From Ailurus styani (Eukaryota > Chordata > Mammalia > Carnivora > Ailuridae), in NCBI GenBank assembly GCA_002007465.1, contig LNAC01000767.1:558001-622000 (forward strand): DNA of 64,000 nt. Reading direction: 5' to 3'. A model generated the notes under the pieces. It did no database searches, was not told the DNA's origin, and worked only from the letters and a program-made list of their open reading frames with translations. Position 1 is the first letter of the stretch. Each line of letters starts with the position of its first letter. The translations under genes and the position numbers were made by a program. Shown here one piece after another: positions 38,782 through 49,514 of this stretch.

Positions 38782-39686
38782 TTACTCTTGGGGTCTTTCT
38801 CCTTTTATAGAACTCCCCCTTAATATTTCCTGCAAGGCAGGTTTCCTGGTCACATATTCTTTCAGTCTCTGTGTGTCCTGGAAGCTTCTTATCTCTCCAT
38901 CTATTCTGAATGACAGCCTTGCCAGAAAAATAATTCTTGGCTTCATATTCTTCTCATTTAATATCCTGAATATGTCTTGCCAGCCCTTTCTGCCTTGCCA
39001 GGTCTCTGTGGACAGGTCTGACATAATTCTGATATTCCTCCCTCTGTACATAAGGAATCTCTTCCCACTAGCTGCCCTTAAAATGGTTTCCTTGGTTTTA
39101 AGATTGACGAGCTTCACTATCACATGCCAGGGGGTTGGTCTACCTTCATTGATCTTGGGGTGTCCTCTCTGCCTCTAGAACATGATTACTTGTTTCATCC
39201 CCCAGATTAGGGAAATTCTCAGCTAGGATTTGGTCAAAAATATCTTCTAGCCCATTCTCTCTCTACACCTCCTCAGGATCCCAATAATTCTGACATTAGA
39301 ACGTTTCATGGCATCATTTATTTCTATAATTTTGTTTTCATGGATTCTAAGCCATTTGTTCCGGGCCTCCTCCTGATCCTTCTTTTCTATCAGTTTGTCT
39401 TCTAGATCACTAATTCAATCTTCTCCCTCATTTACCCTGTCAGAGTATCTAGATTAGATTGGATCTCATTGATAGCATTTTTAAGTTCTGTCTGATCTCC
39501 TCTTACTTCTGCCCTTAACAAATCTGTGTTACCATTAATAGTTTTCTCCAGCCTGAATATTGTCTTCACAACTGCTACCCTGAAGTCTATTTCTGACATT
39601 TTGCTTAGCTCCATATCCGTTAGATCTGTTGGAGATGCCATTGTGTCTGGGTCTTTTCTTTGTTGGGAATTCTTCCTCCTTGTCAT
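38782..39686 (-). pseudogene. Younger L1 ORF1, frame-broken
   Basis: The start ATG at 39686 opens MTRRKNSQQRKDPDTMASPT and a coiled-coil part ending near LKNAINEIQSN. A stop at about 39432 and a frame change follow. The C-terminal nucleic-acid-binding domain is open at 39123-38782 (ILRAASGKRFLMYRGRNIRI and KPRIIFLARLSFRIDGEIRS). The original ORF would be about 300 residues, the usual L1 ORF1p size. It is now inactive. Confidence 0.87.
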
Positions 39687-39819
39687 TCAGTTGAGTTGTG
39701 GTTGAGGGGATGTACAGCTGAAAATATCAACCACTATCCAGGCAAGGTGTACCCTGGGAAGTTTCAGAGCAATCAGAAGTCACAGCCAAAAAGAAAAAAA
39801 AGAAAACCCAAACAGCCAA

Positions 39820-39999
39820 AATGAGCCCCAAGAGTAAGTTTCATTAAATACAAAAGCAAAAACAAAGAAACAAAAGACCAACAAAAGAAAAAGAAAAAAA
39901 AGAAGCCCACCAAAATGAGCCCCAAATATAAGATCTATAAAGTACAAAAACAAAAACAAACAGAAAGACTGACAAAAGAAAAAGAAAAACAAAATAAAA
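39820..39999 (-). repeat. A-rich tandem repeat (two about 90-bp units) in the L1 5' UTR
   Basis: Two units beginning 'aaaatgagccccaa' (39820 and 39913) each continue into 'tacaaaa.caaaaacaaa' and 'acaaaagaaaaagaaaaa' wording, with differences between copies. Confidence 0.8.
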
Positions 40000-40370
40000 A
40001 CACAAATTAAATGGGCAGTAGTGATGGGAAGGTGCTTATAATCCCTTAATGTGTGCAAGGAAGGAAGGGCATTTCAGTTCTTCCTGAGTGTATCTTGTTA
40101 TCTTTGTTAGAGGACTCAACTTTTCAGAGATACAGGGAAATTAAAACTGGTATATATATAAAGGTAGTACTGAATAGAGAAAAAGGACTACATTGAAGCT
40201 TCTAACTATCTATCTATTAAGTATATGTATGAAAAAGTTCAAGTTGAAAGTTACTACAGAATATATTGTATTAAACATCTGGTTGAAATGGTAAGTAGGT
40301 AAAAAAATAAAAGAACCAGAATCATAAGAAAGAATTTTTAAAAAATGCGAGAGAAAAGTTGTATCTAAGA

Positions 40371-40577
40371 GGGGTGGCCTGGGTGGCTCAGGTGGTCAAG
40401 CATCTGCCTTTGGCTCAGGTCGTGATCTCAGGGTCCTGGGATCTAGCCCCATGTCTGGCTCCCTGCTCAGCGGGGAGCCTACTTCTCCCTCTCCCTCTGC
40501 CTGCTGCTCCCCCTGCTTGTGTGCACTCTCCCTGATAAATAAACATACAAACAAACAATTAAAACCTTTAAAAAGAA
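40371..40577 (+). mobile_element. CanSINE, sense, inserted in L1 5' UTR
   Basis: 'ggcctgggtggctcaggtgg', 'gtcgtgatctcagggtcctg' and the tail 'gataaataaacatacaaaca' identify it. The flanks 'gttgtatctaag' and 'aaagtatctaag' suggest a duplication. The insertion postdates the host L1. Confidence 0.92.
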
Positions 40578-41789
40578 AAAAAAGTATCTAAGAAATATAC
40601 AGGCTGTGAGGCTATACTGGGAGCTTAATATACTGTTTTCCCTTGGCGTTGGAGTGTTACAGTTTTATGGGGACTCTGGTTGCTGTCCTCTTGTTTTTTT
40701 CTGGCTTGTCTTCTGGAAGAGGGGCCTGTCACGTTGTTTTTCAGTCAATCCTGCTTGGGTGGAGTTGCCCTATCTGCTATCAGGGGGCTGGGCTGTGTGG
40801 AAACCTGTTTTTCCCACTTTTATTCTCTGGAGGCTTTTGTTCTCTGGTGGCTTTTCGCGCCTTTTTGGAAGGTCAAAGTAAACTGTCTGCACCCAGACCT
40901 CCTAAGAGAGAAGCCACAGTCTGCTCCTCTCTGAAGGGTCCAGAGCACACAGACTCCCCCTCTGTAAACTCTGTTGAACACTGCAGCCTCCCACCTGCGG
41001 TGTGCACTGCAGCCACTGGCTCAGTGGTCGCCAGAGGCCCCCGCTTGTCCCCCATGCCACCAAAACCGCAAGCGATACTGGTCCGGGTGAGCCCAGTCCT
41101 GGCGGCTGCCGTTCCTGGGACCACAGACTCAAGTCCGCGTCGGATCCTCTCAGCCCTGACGGAGGCGGAGGTGGTGGCAGCGGCTACGGTAGCAGCAGCT
41201 GCCAGCCCCAGGGACCACTGACTAAAGCCCACGCTAGGTGGCCTCAGCCCCGGCGGTGGTGGAGGCAGCAGAGGGAGCTGTGGTGGCCATGGCAGCCACC
41301 AGCCTAGGGACTGCTGACTCGAGTCTGTGCCGGCTCCTGTCAGGCATGGGCGGTAGGAGCTGTGACCGACCTGGAACCGCGGGCTTACGTCCGCGCCTGC
41401 AGTTGCCTAGTCCCTGCAATTGTCCCTTAAGTCCCTTTGTTCTGTTTGAGTGATGTTATCAGCCCCTTCCCGACTCCCAGCCACCCGTCTCCAAGCTATT
41501 GCTGGTCCCCAAGCGTAGGGCACTTTCGCATTGGGGTATTACTTTCCAAAGGCTCGCTTCTGGTGGCTCCCTCCCGTTTCTGTTTATCCTCCGGTATCTG
41601 TCCTCGCACTCGCAGCTCCTCTGTACCTCTCCACTGATGATCCTCGGCCTGTAGAGATCCAGAAGTGTAGAATCTTACGTCTCAGGCTGATTTCATGGGT
41701 GTTCGGAGTGCTCTCTTAGGTATTTAGCTCAGTTCAGGGGACTGGTTGAAACAGGGGCCCCTGCTCCTCCGCCATCTTGCCTAGAGGCC

Positions 41790-43560
41790 ACGGTTTCCTT
41801 ATCCATCCGTGGGCTGATGAATACAGGTTGTTTCCCGACGCTGGCTACTGGGAATAATGCTGCAGGAAACATGGAACTACAACTATCTCCTCAAGGTAAT
41901 GGTTTAATTTCCTTTGACCATTTAATCAGAAGTGTGATTACTGGATCGTTTGGTAGTTATATTTTTAATTGTTTGAGGAAACTCCACAGTGTTTTCCATA
42001 GTGATTAACAGTTTACATTGCCATCGGCGCTGTACATTTGGGTTTCCTTTTTCCCGCATCCTTGTCAACATCTGTTATTGCTTGTGTTTTTGCTAGTAGA
42101 CATCCTGATAGGCATGGGGCAAATATTTCACTGTGGGTTTAATTTACATTGTCCTGATGATTAGTGATGTGCATCGCGATTTCATATATCTATTGATCAT
42201 TTGTATAGCTTCACTTGAGAAATGTCTATTCGAGCCTTCCGCTCATTTTTTAAATGGGGTTGTTTGGGGTTTTGTTTGTTTGTTTGTTTGTTTGTTTTGC
42301 TATTAAGTTTCATGAGTTCCTGGGTGCCTGGGTGGCTCAGTGGGTTAAAGCCTCTGCTTTCGGCTCAGGTCATGATCTCAGGGTCCTGGGATCGAGGCCC
42401 GCATCGGGCTCCCTGCTCAGCAGGGAGCCTGCTTCCCCCCTCTCTGTCTGCCTGCCTCTCTGCCTCCTTGTGATCTCTCTCCCTCTGTGAAATAAATAAA
42501 TAAATAAATCTTAAAAAAAAAAGTTTCATGAGTTCCTTATATTTTGAATATTAATCCCTTATCAGATATGTGGTTTGTGAATATTTTCTCCCATTCCTTA
42601 GGTAACTTTTCATTTTGTTAATGGTTTCCTTTGCTGTGTAGAGGCTTTTTAAGTTTTATGTAGACCTTTTTATTTCTTGCTTTCTTTGCATTTGTTTTTG
42701 ATGTCAAATCCAAAAAATGATCACTAAGATAAAATATCAAAGAACTTATAAGCTATGTCTTCTTCTGGAGTTTTAAGGTTTCAGGTCTTATATTCAAGTC
42801 TCTAATCGATTTTGAGTTGGTTTTGTGATGATGTAAGAAAGAAGCCCAGAGTCATTATTTTGCATGTGGCTATCAGTTTTCCCAGCACCAGTTTTTGAAG
42901 GGACTGTCCTTTCCTTATGTGCATTGTTGGCTCCTTTGTCGTAAATTAATTGACCCTATTTGCATAGATTTATTTCTGGGCTCTTTATTATGTTCCATTG
43001 TTCTATGTTTCTGTTTTTATGCCAAACCACACTGTTTTGATTACTATAGCTTTGAATATAGTTTAAAATCAGGAAGTGTAATGCCTCCAGCTCCATTTTC
43101 CTTTCTCAAGATTACTTTGGCTGTTTGGAGTCTTTTGTGGTTCCTTCTAAATATTAGGATTTTTTTTCCTATTTTTGTGAAAAATGCCTTTGGAATTTTG
43201 ATAAGGGTGGTATTAAATCTATAAATCCCTTTGGGAAGTAAGGACATTTTAGTAATATTAATTCTTCCATCCAAGAATAGGAAATATCTTTTCTTTTGTT
43301 TCTTTCTTTCCATTTTTTTTTGTATCTTCTTTGTCTTTTGTCAATGATTTATAGTGTTATAGGATATTTCACCTCCTCCTTGGTTAAATTTATTCCTAAG
43401 TATTTTATTCTTTTTGGTGTTGTTATAAATGGGATTGTTTTCTTAATTTCTCTTTCTAATAGTTCATTGTTGGTGTATAGAAATGCAACTGATTTTTGTA
43501 CTTTATTTGATAGCATAGCATGTCCCTGCTAACAACTTAACTTTGAATATATATATAAAA
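41790..43560 (-). mobile_element. Old L1 ORF2 region, minus strand (right part of interrupted element)
   Basis: Reading in reverse, 'ccttatccatccgtgggctg', 'ataatgctgcaggaaacatg', 'cctgatgattagtgatgtgc', 'agatatgtggtttgtgaata' and 'ttattcctaagtattttatt' follow the ORF2 3' half of an ancient L1. The minus-strand piece 43313-43044 encodes [20 protein letters not shown]. It continues the element whose 3' UTR lies at 35655-36168; a CanSINE at 42322-42520 interrupts it. Confidence 0.82.
42322..42520 (+). mobile_element. CanSINE, sense, young, perfect TSD
   Basis: It is near-consensus: 'gtgcctgggtggctcagtgg', 'gttaaagcctctgctttcgg', 'gcccgcatcgggctccctgc', then an (AAAT)n/poly(A) tail. An exact duplication, aagtttcatgagttcc, lies at 42305-42320 and directly after the tail at 42521. 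It splits the old L1. Confidence 0.97.
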
Positions 43561-43870
43561 GCTCTTGATTTATACACTCTTAAAATTTGGGATGCTTGAT
43601 GTAGGGTCCAAACCCATCACTTCTCAGGGAGAAGCTGGAAGTTAGGGACTTCTTCCTGATTGTATGGCACCATGCAAGAGCAGGATTTATGATGAGAGTG
43701 TGGCTCAACCTTCCTGACCCATTTCAGTGTATTTTCTCAGTTGCCCAATGTGTAGTGGTTTCTGGATTTCTCTGAAGGGGCATTGCTGCATGCCTTGTTT
43801 TGTACATTCAGCACATCCATGGCAGGAGGGAAAGTCATATGCCTCATATATCACCATCTTGGTCCATAGT
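43561..43870 (-). mobile_element. Old L1M-type 5' region fragment, minus strand
   Basis: 'tttctggatttctctgaagg', 'cacatccatggcaggaggga' and 'tatcaccatcttggtcc' resemble the reversed 5' region of ancient L1M elements. It may be the 5' end of the same old L1 with an internal deletion, or a separate fragment. Confidence 0.5.
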
Positions 43871-45804
43871 CTTATTGTGTATCTGATCAGAATCTTTTAA
43901 TTAGCCACTTTTCCCATGCATTTGTCCAAATTTGTGTCTAGTATTTCTGCATCCTATAGCCCCAGAAATACAGGGGATTTGTGGAGTCAGAGGAACCTAG
44001 ATAATGTCTGTGTATTACTTTTAAAGCATTTGAATATTTTTATACTTTTATACTAGTTTTACCCATTTATTAAATAAATGGTATTTTATTTATTGTTGGT
44101 GCATTTATGCATAAAATAGCAATAATTTCATCAACTTCACACAGGTTCCCATGAGAATTAAATAAAATAATAAATATAAAGTAATTAGCCCTGTTCCTGG
44201 GACATAACAGCTGCTCAATAAATGTTATCATCTTTCCCTTTATATTCTGATTGCCAGCCTCTATCTCAGTCATTCAGCTAGAAGAGAAAATGAGGTTTTT
44301 AGTATATTTAGTGTCTACCATATCATGCCATATGCTTCTTAAGTTTATATTTTAGATATTACATATGTGCTTATATTCTGGAAAGCACAAAGCATGGTGC
44401 TTTAAACAAGGTATGACATCATTTTTCAAGATAATGTTAACTCTGAAAAGATTTGTACCTATAATTCTGAGAAATAATTTATGGAATTTTATAGCATCAC
44501 TAGTAAACCATTTTTATACACTCTTAACATGTTGTCTACACAAAATTTCTTAATGAATATACAGAAATATGAATCATTTGCACTCTAGAATCTAAGTTAC
44601 TACATTTTCAAAGATAATTACATATACAAACATGAGATTTTTTTTTACATTTTACTCTGAAAAGTGATATATTTTAGAGCTATCATTGGTTGACATTTAT
44701 GCTTATAAACACTTAGTGACTGAAGAAATGTTAACATAACAATAAAAACTCACATTGAAAAGGCTAATGTGAAGCCACTGCATTCATATCATTTATCACA
44801 TGAAAAATTAAAGATTTGTCAAAATCACCAGAGAGTTTAATTTTTATCCTTTTCAATAAGAAATGGATTGTGCCCTTGTTTATAAAACTCAAGTCACGCT
44901 ATGCTTAGAACTCAAATGGTGATCTTTTACACTCACCCAAGTGATACAGTTAAACGTATGTTTTTATAAATGAATGCCATTTGGATATTCTACCTTTGCT
45001 GAAAATGTAAACTCCTTAAGGATAACCAAAGGCACTAAGTAGACTTTGTGCAGGCACTGCAGTTATTTTCCTGGAATGTAAATGCAGAATTCCATAGGGA
45101 GTGACAAGGAAACAACATGTTTCCCTCTTAGGCCTACAGCTGGGTATATATAGAATGATTTATTAGAAAGCATTATATAAGCTAATTGAATTATATCTCC
45201 CATGGGAAGAAAGGGATCATTTTTAGTTCTGTCTCTAGGGTTTACAAGAATCTTTTACTAAATTAATTAGCAGGCTTAATGGAAAATACAAAAGCAATTT
45301 CTTTTTAGAAAAAAATCAAATATTCATTCAACATTCTTGATCTTTCCTGGTGTAAAACTTAAGACTGATACCTTTTCTTCTGTTCATCATTTATATTACG
45401 TTGCTATACCCTATTTTAATATAATAAAATGCTTTCCAAGAAGAATTTACTAATTTAACTTCAGAAAATAAGAACAATAAAAGGCTGGGTGTTTAGAGAA
45501 AGAGAAAGAAGCTAGGAGTAATGTTGCAGACCAGGGCAATCTGAACAATTAACCTATACCCCAATGCTACATTCATTCAACTTGCATTAAAAATGCTATG
45601 CCAGGAAATCTACAGAAGTGTAAGAGTAACACAGCAGGAACATATTCATTGTGGACTGCTTAGCTAAAGCAAAAGGACAGATTGGCTAGTCAATGTGCCA
45701 ATGATCTCTCTGATAGTTGCGTTCCATCTGAGTTGTGTAGCTTCAATCCAGAAGTTGCCCTACGATCTCTGAACTTCCCAGAAGAATAGAAAGTTATACT
45801 TGAG
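43871..45804. other. EYS: Intronic stretch with one MIR; otherwise nothing recognised
   Basis: Apart from the MIR at about 44110-44232 no family was recognised. The piece 44980-45330 looks like unique sequence with homeodomain-type TAATTAG words. Confidence 0.45.
44110..44232 (+). mobile_element. MIR relic, sense
   Basis: 'gagaattaaataaaataata', then 'aaagtaattagccctgttcc' and 'gctgctcaataaatgttatc', follow the MIR 3' half wording. Confidence 0.7.
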
Positions 45805-46009
45805 GGCGCCTGGGTGGCTCAGTGGGTTAAAGCCTCTGCCTTTGGCTCAGGTCATGATCTCAGGGTCCTGGGATCGAGGCCCACATAGGGCTCTCTGCTC
45901 AGCAGGGAGTCTGCTTCCTCCTCTCTCTCTCTGCCTGCCTCTCTGCCTACTTGTGATCTCGCTCTCTCTCTCTCTGTGTCAAATAAATAAATAAAATCTT
46001 AAAAAAAAA
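45805..46009 (+). mobile_element. CanSINE, sense, young, with TSD
   Basis: 'ggcgcctgggtggctcagtg' and 'gttaaagcctctgcctttgg', with a poly(A) tail, identify it. The flanks agaaagttatacttgag and agaaagttattacttgag differ by one inserted T. Confidence 0.96.
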
Positions 46010-46319
46010 AGAAAGTTATTACTTGAGATCCTCTTTATCATAGCATTTCTGTCATGGAATCATTTGTTTTCTCTTTTATACTGCTGTTTTTAAAGTAGTG
46101 GGGGTACTTTCTTCCAATAAGATCTTGGAGAAACAGAATACATTAAATAGATAATCATGAAACTGTTCTATCTGAAGAGCGGAAATAGAACATGGTACCC
46201 ATTACAGCCTTACTTTACCCAATGCAAAGACATATTAAACTTCACAGAATTTCTCCAATTTTGTGTAGCTCTGAATAAAAACTACTAATGTGGTCTATTA
46301 TTCCTAACCCTTGAACTGC

Positions 46320-46460
46320 CTATGAATTCTGTGGGCACCATGTTAAATTGCAGATTTAAACTCAAAAGGTTTGGTGTGAGGCCTGAGTTTCTCCATTTCT
46401 AACAAACCCCCAAGTGATCCTGATGCTGATAGTTCATGTACCAAACATTGAGTAGCAAAA
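46320..46460 (+). mobile_element. hAT-Charlie (MER5/MER20-like) relic
   Basis: 'gaggcctgagtttctccatt', then 'taacaaacccccaagtgatc' and 'ctgatgctgatagttcatg', parallel the conserved MER5-type interior. Confidence 0.6.
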
Positions 46461-47075
46461 ATATAGTCCAACAATGTTAGTTTGCTTTCAAAAATGAAAA
46501 CAAGCCCAAAGGTGTTACTGACTTCACCAATATCTTATAGCAAGATGATATCAGAATAAAACCACATAGACACAAAATGCCCTGAACTCCAACTTAGGTC
46601 TCATTTACCACCACATCTTAATTTCTCTCTCAAAGGAATCTCTTGACTGTGGAATATAACAATGTATATGGTAAAGACTAAATATCTCTAAAATTTACTT
46701 AAAATATAATTTTCATTTGCTGTTTTCTTTCTTACATGGTTGAATATGGGACTAAAATAGTTAATAGAAAGAAGATTTTATTTGATACCAATTTAATCTG
46801 GCTTATGATGTTTTGATATAAAGAAAATTCACTTGTTTAACTTGCTATTTCAACAAATCAAACAAGATTATTAAATGCCCAAATTGGAATTTCTGCAGTA
46901 AATATTATTTTTTCTCTATTGAAAATGTGTCTGACAATACTTCCAGGACAGAAAGCCACTGAAATACAAGAAAACCAAACCACTTAGAAATAGCTTGAAA
47001 TGCACAAATGAATCAAATATGGGAAGGAAAAGTACATCAGGATTGAAATTAAACAGTACTAAATTCATGAAATGA
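46461..47075. other. EYS: Intronic stretch, no feature recognised
   Basis: Nothing was recognised on either strand. Confidence 0.45.
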
Positions 47076-47275
47076 ACGCCTGATGGCTCATTTGGTTAAG
47101 CATCTGACTCTTGATTTCTGCTCAGGTCACAATCTCAGGATCCTGAGATGGAGCACCATTTGTGCTCCATGCTCAGTGGGGAGTCTGCTTCTCTCCTGAT
47201 TCTTCCCCCTGCTCTCTCTCTCTCTCCCAAAGAAATAAATAAATGTTTAAAAAACAAACAAAACAAAAACAGAAA
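47076..47275 (+). mobile_element. CanSINE, sense, diverged
   Basis: 'acgcctgatggctcatttgg', 'ttaagcatctgactcttgat' and 'ctcaggatcctgagatggag', with a tail of 'aaataaataaatg' and A/C-rich sequence, identify it. Confidence 0.9.
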
Positions 47276-47445
47276 CAAAATAAATTTGCTTGTGGTTTTC
47301 CCCCTTGAGCCCTAACATAAGCTTTGCTCTCTCACTTGCCAAGGAGCATTAGATTTGTCACTCTGCCCCATACTGACTTGAGTGTTCTTTTCAATCAGTA
47401 CTGCCCATGGTTCTCCACTGCTCTCTAACCTAGAAAGACAGACTC

Positions 47446-47646
47446 GGGGATACCTGGGTGGGTCATTCAGTTAAGCATCTCCCTTCGGGTCAGGTCATGA
47501 TCTTGGGGTCCTGGGATGGAGACCTATGTCAGGCTCCCTGCTCAGTGCGGAGTCTGCTTCTCCTTCTGCCCTCCCACATCTTGCCCCCCCCCACCTCCCG
47601 CTCATGCTCTCTCACTCTCAAATAAATAAAATCTTAAAAAAAAAAG
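47446..47646 (+). mobile_element. CanSINE, sense
   Basis: 'ggggatacctgggtgggtca', 'ttaagcatctcccttcgggt' and 'tggggtcctgggatggagac' with a poly(A) tail identify it. It abuts the 5' edge of the RPS15A pseudogene. Confidence 0.92.
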
Positions 47647-47654
47647 TTTCTTAA

Positions 47655-48020
47655 TAGGTCATACTCCAAAATCATCTTCTGGTTTCTAACTATAATGATG
47701 AAGCATGGTTACTTTGGTGAATTTGAAATCATTAATAATCAAAGAGCTGGGAAAACTGTTGTGAACCTCATGGACAGGTTAAACAAGCGTGGAATGATCA
47801 GCCTCAGATTTGAGGTACAACTCAAAGATCCAGAAAAATGGCAGAATAATCTGCTTCCATCCCACCGGTTTGGTTTCATTATACTGACAACATGAGCTAG
47901 CATCATAGACCATGAAGAAGCAAAATGAAAACACACAGGAGGGAAAATCCAATTCTTTTTCTAGGGATATAATACATATGTCCAAATAAAATGCCTCAAT
48001 GGACATAAATAAATAAAAGG
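47655..48020 (+). pseudogene. RPS15AP: RPS15A processed pseudogene, 5'-truncated
   Basis: This is a retrocopy of ribosomal protein S15a mRNA, a small-subunit protein. Translation from about 47657 gives a stretch matching residues from about the PCSKVIV region onward. It includes [13 protein letters not shown], the [18 protein letters not shown] part, [10 protein letters not shown] and FGFIILTT. The C-terminal part continues in frame past an in-frame TGA (47893-47895), through DHEEAK, a second TGA (47926-47928) and KHTGGK, to a TAG after FFF. A 3' UTR follows with 'aaataaaatgcctca', which matches the parental mRNA 3' end. The first roughly 35-40 codons are missing. The coding part has no introns, and with two stops it makes no S15a protein. 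It lies antisense to EYS. Confidence 0.93.
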
Positions 48021-48499
48021 AATGAGTCAGGACTCCTTGTATTATAATGCAATGGTTCCTAAGATATACTAAGTGAAACAAAAAGTCACTTAATAAGGAG
48101 GATAATGAGTCAATTTTTATGTTAACATAAAATAAAAATATAAGGAAAAAGTCTAGAAGTATATAGGTAGAATTTTAATAATTGTTCTCACAGTATTTCA
48201 TGTATGTATGTATGAATATATACAAATCTACATATAAAAGAAAATATTTATTTACCTATATGTTTAATTCTGAAGAAGAATGCCACACTTATACTACCAA
48301 GAGATAGGGTTTTAGAGATTGTCATAGGCAATATGTATAACAGTGCAAACAAGATAGATGCCTTTCCCGTTCTTACTAGGGAATTTATTAATTATGACAC
48401 TTCCTTTTCCACATCAAGTATGGCTTCACTATCTAGAACCAAACCAATGTAATAACAATAAATAATTAAGTTCAAAAAAGTAATATGTCAGAAAATATG
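48021..48499. other. EYS: AT-rich intronic stretch, no feature recognised
   Basis: Nothing was recognised on either strand. Confidence 0.45.
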
Positions 48500-48702
48500 C
48501 TAATTGTTTTACATGCGTTATCTAATTCAATCCTCACAACAATTCAAGAGTGGGGTGTTACCATGACTACCCTCATTGAATAGGTAAAATATGATTTTGG
48601 AATATAAATAATTTATCCAAGAACACATAGCAAGTAAGTAGCAAGACAGTGGCTCAATCCTGTTTCTCCTTAATGTATTTAACCATCCCATCACTCCTTC
48701 TG
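48500..48702 (-). mobile_element. MIR relic, antisense
   Basis: 'acatgcgttatctaattcaa', 'tcctcacaacaattcaagag' and 'acacatagcaagtaagtagc' follow the reversed MIR consensus in order. Confidence 0.78.
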
Positions 48703-49514
48703 AAAGGATCAATTACTGATTACCTACCATGTTATATGTGCATTATCACACCAATGACTATGTGAATGTAGAGATTATTGCAGCTTTATTCTACAGACAA
48801 GGGAGAGACAAAGGATTTAAATAAAATATCCACAGTCTCACAGTATTAGAGGCACTTTTTAGTTCCAATACTTCCTTCCTTTACCATGTGAGACAGGAAA
48901 GATTTGGAATAACATCCTATTATTCAGGAAGGCTCACAAGATTCTCATCTACCAAATATGGTCTCAAATTTCAGGTAACTGACATTTCTCAACTAATTAG
49001 GCATCCCACATAAAATGCCATGCATCAATCACATCGCAGACTCCTAAAGACTCAAAAACAGATCCTGAGAGTATTACAGGTGTTGGTGTTCTTACATGTA
49101 CCCACCTCTTGGTACATACAGCCAGGATTTATGTTCTTTTGATATCTGGATCAATTTAATGTCCTCTCATCCCTAGACATTCACAGACACCTGTATGTCT
49201 TAAGACCAGAAAGGGGGAGGCAGATGGCAAAGCATAAGCCTTTTGAGCCTTCTTTTGACAATAACCACTTCCAGGACATAATTAATGAGGGATCCAGATT
49301 GCAGAAATTGATGATAACAAGACACAGAGGAGGAAAAATGAAAAGAAGCTGTGATTTTAGTACTGTTTGGAGTAACTGAGAAGTTCCAAAGAAGATAGGT
49401 GAGAGAGCAGTTAAATCATCAATAACTGCTGAAGAAATCTCTCTGAAACCTATAATGAGTAGTTTAGTTTTTCTTTCGAATTACTTTAAATTTAATAAAA
49501 ATTATGAAACTTAC
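48703..49514. other. EYS: Intronic stretch, possible second MIR at its left end
   Basis: 48730-48870 is weakly MIR-like ('cattatcacaccaatgacta', 'ttctacagacaagggagaga'). The rest, up to the 79-bp EYS exon, is unassigned. Confidence 0.4.

Larger units (their letters stand above)
36169..41789 (-). mobile_element. Younger L1, 5'-complete but 3'-truncated, minus strand, nested in older L1
   Basis: The 5' end at about 41789 has the L1 start wording, whose reverse complement includes 'caagatggcggaggagcagg', a YY1-type site. The GC-rich 5' UTR (39687-41789), ORF1 and ORF2 follow. ORF2 stops short at about 36170, in the segment encoding 'KFVWNQK', so the C-terminal part of ORF2, the 3' UTR and the poly(A) are absent. 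It is more intact than the plus-strand L1 but still broken by frameshifts. A CanSINE sits in its 5' UTR. Its orientation matches EYS. Confidence 0.85.
39687..41789 (-). promoter_or_regulatory. L1 5' UTR (internal promoter region)
   Basis: This is the 5' UTR of the younger L1. It is GC- and CpG-rich from about 40850 to 41720 and A-rich near ORF1 (39780-40000), and it is interrupted by a CanSINE at 40371-40577. The overlapping ORFs of up to 192 codons in it are compositional accidents. Promoter function is inferred from L1 biology and not shown by the sequence. Confidence 0.7.
35102..49514 (-). other. EYS: EYS intron, 14.4 kb
   Basis: This intron separates the 79-bp and 200-bp exons. It holds the nested pair of minus-strand L1 elements, five SINEs, a hAT relic, MIR relics and the RPS15A processed pseudogene, listed separately. 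The L1 pair alone accounts for over 8 kb, so most of the intron's length comes from insertions. Confidence 0.85.

Noticed and set aside
40643..41221. Longest ORF in the window (192 codons, plus strand)
   Set aside because: It lies in the GC-rich 5' UTR of a minus-strand L1, has no domain, and overlaps several ORFs in other frames, as expected from composition.
47739..48081. Minus-strand ORFs of 65 and 100 codons
   Set aside because: They are antisense shadows of the RPS15A pseudogene.
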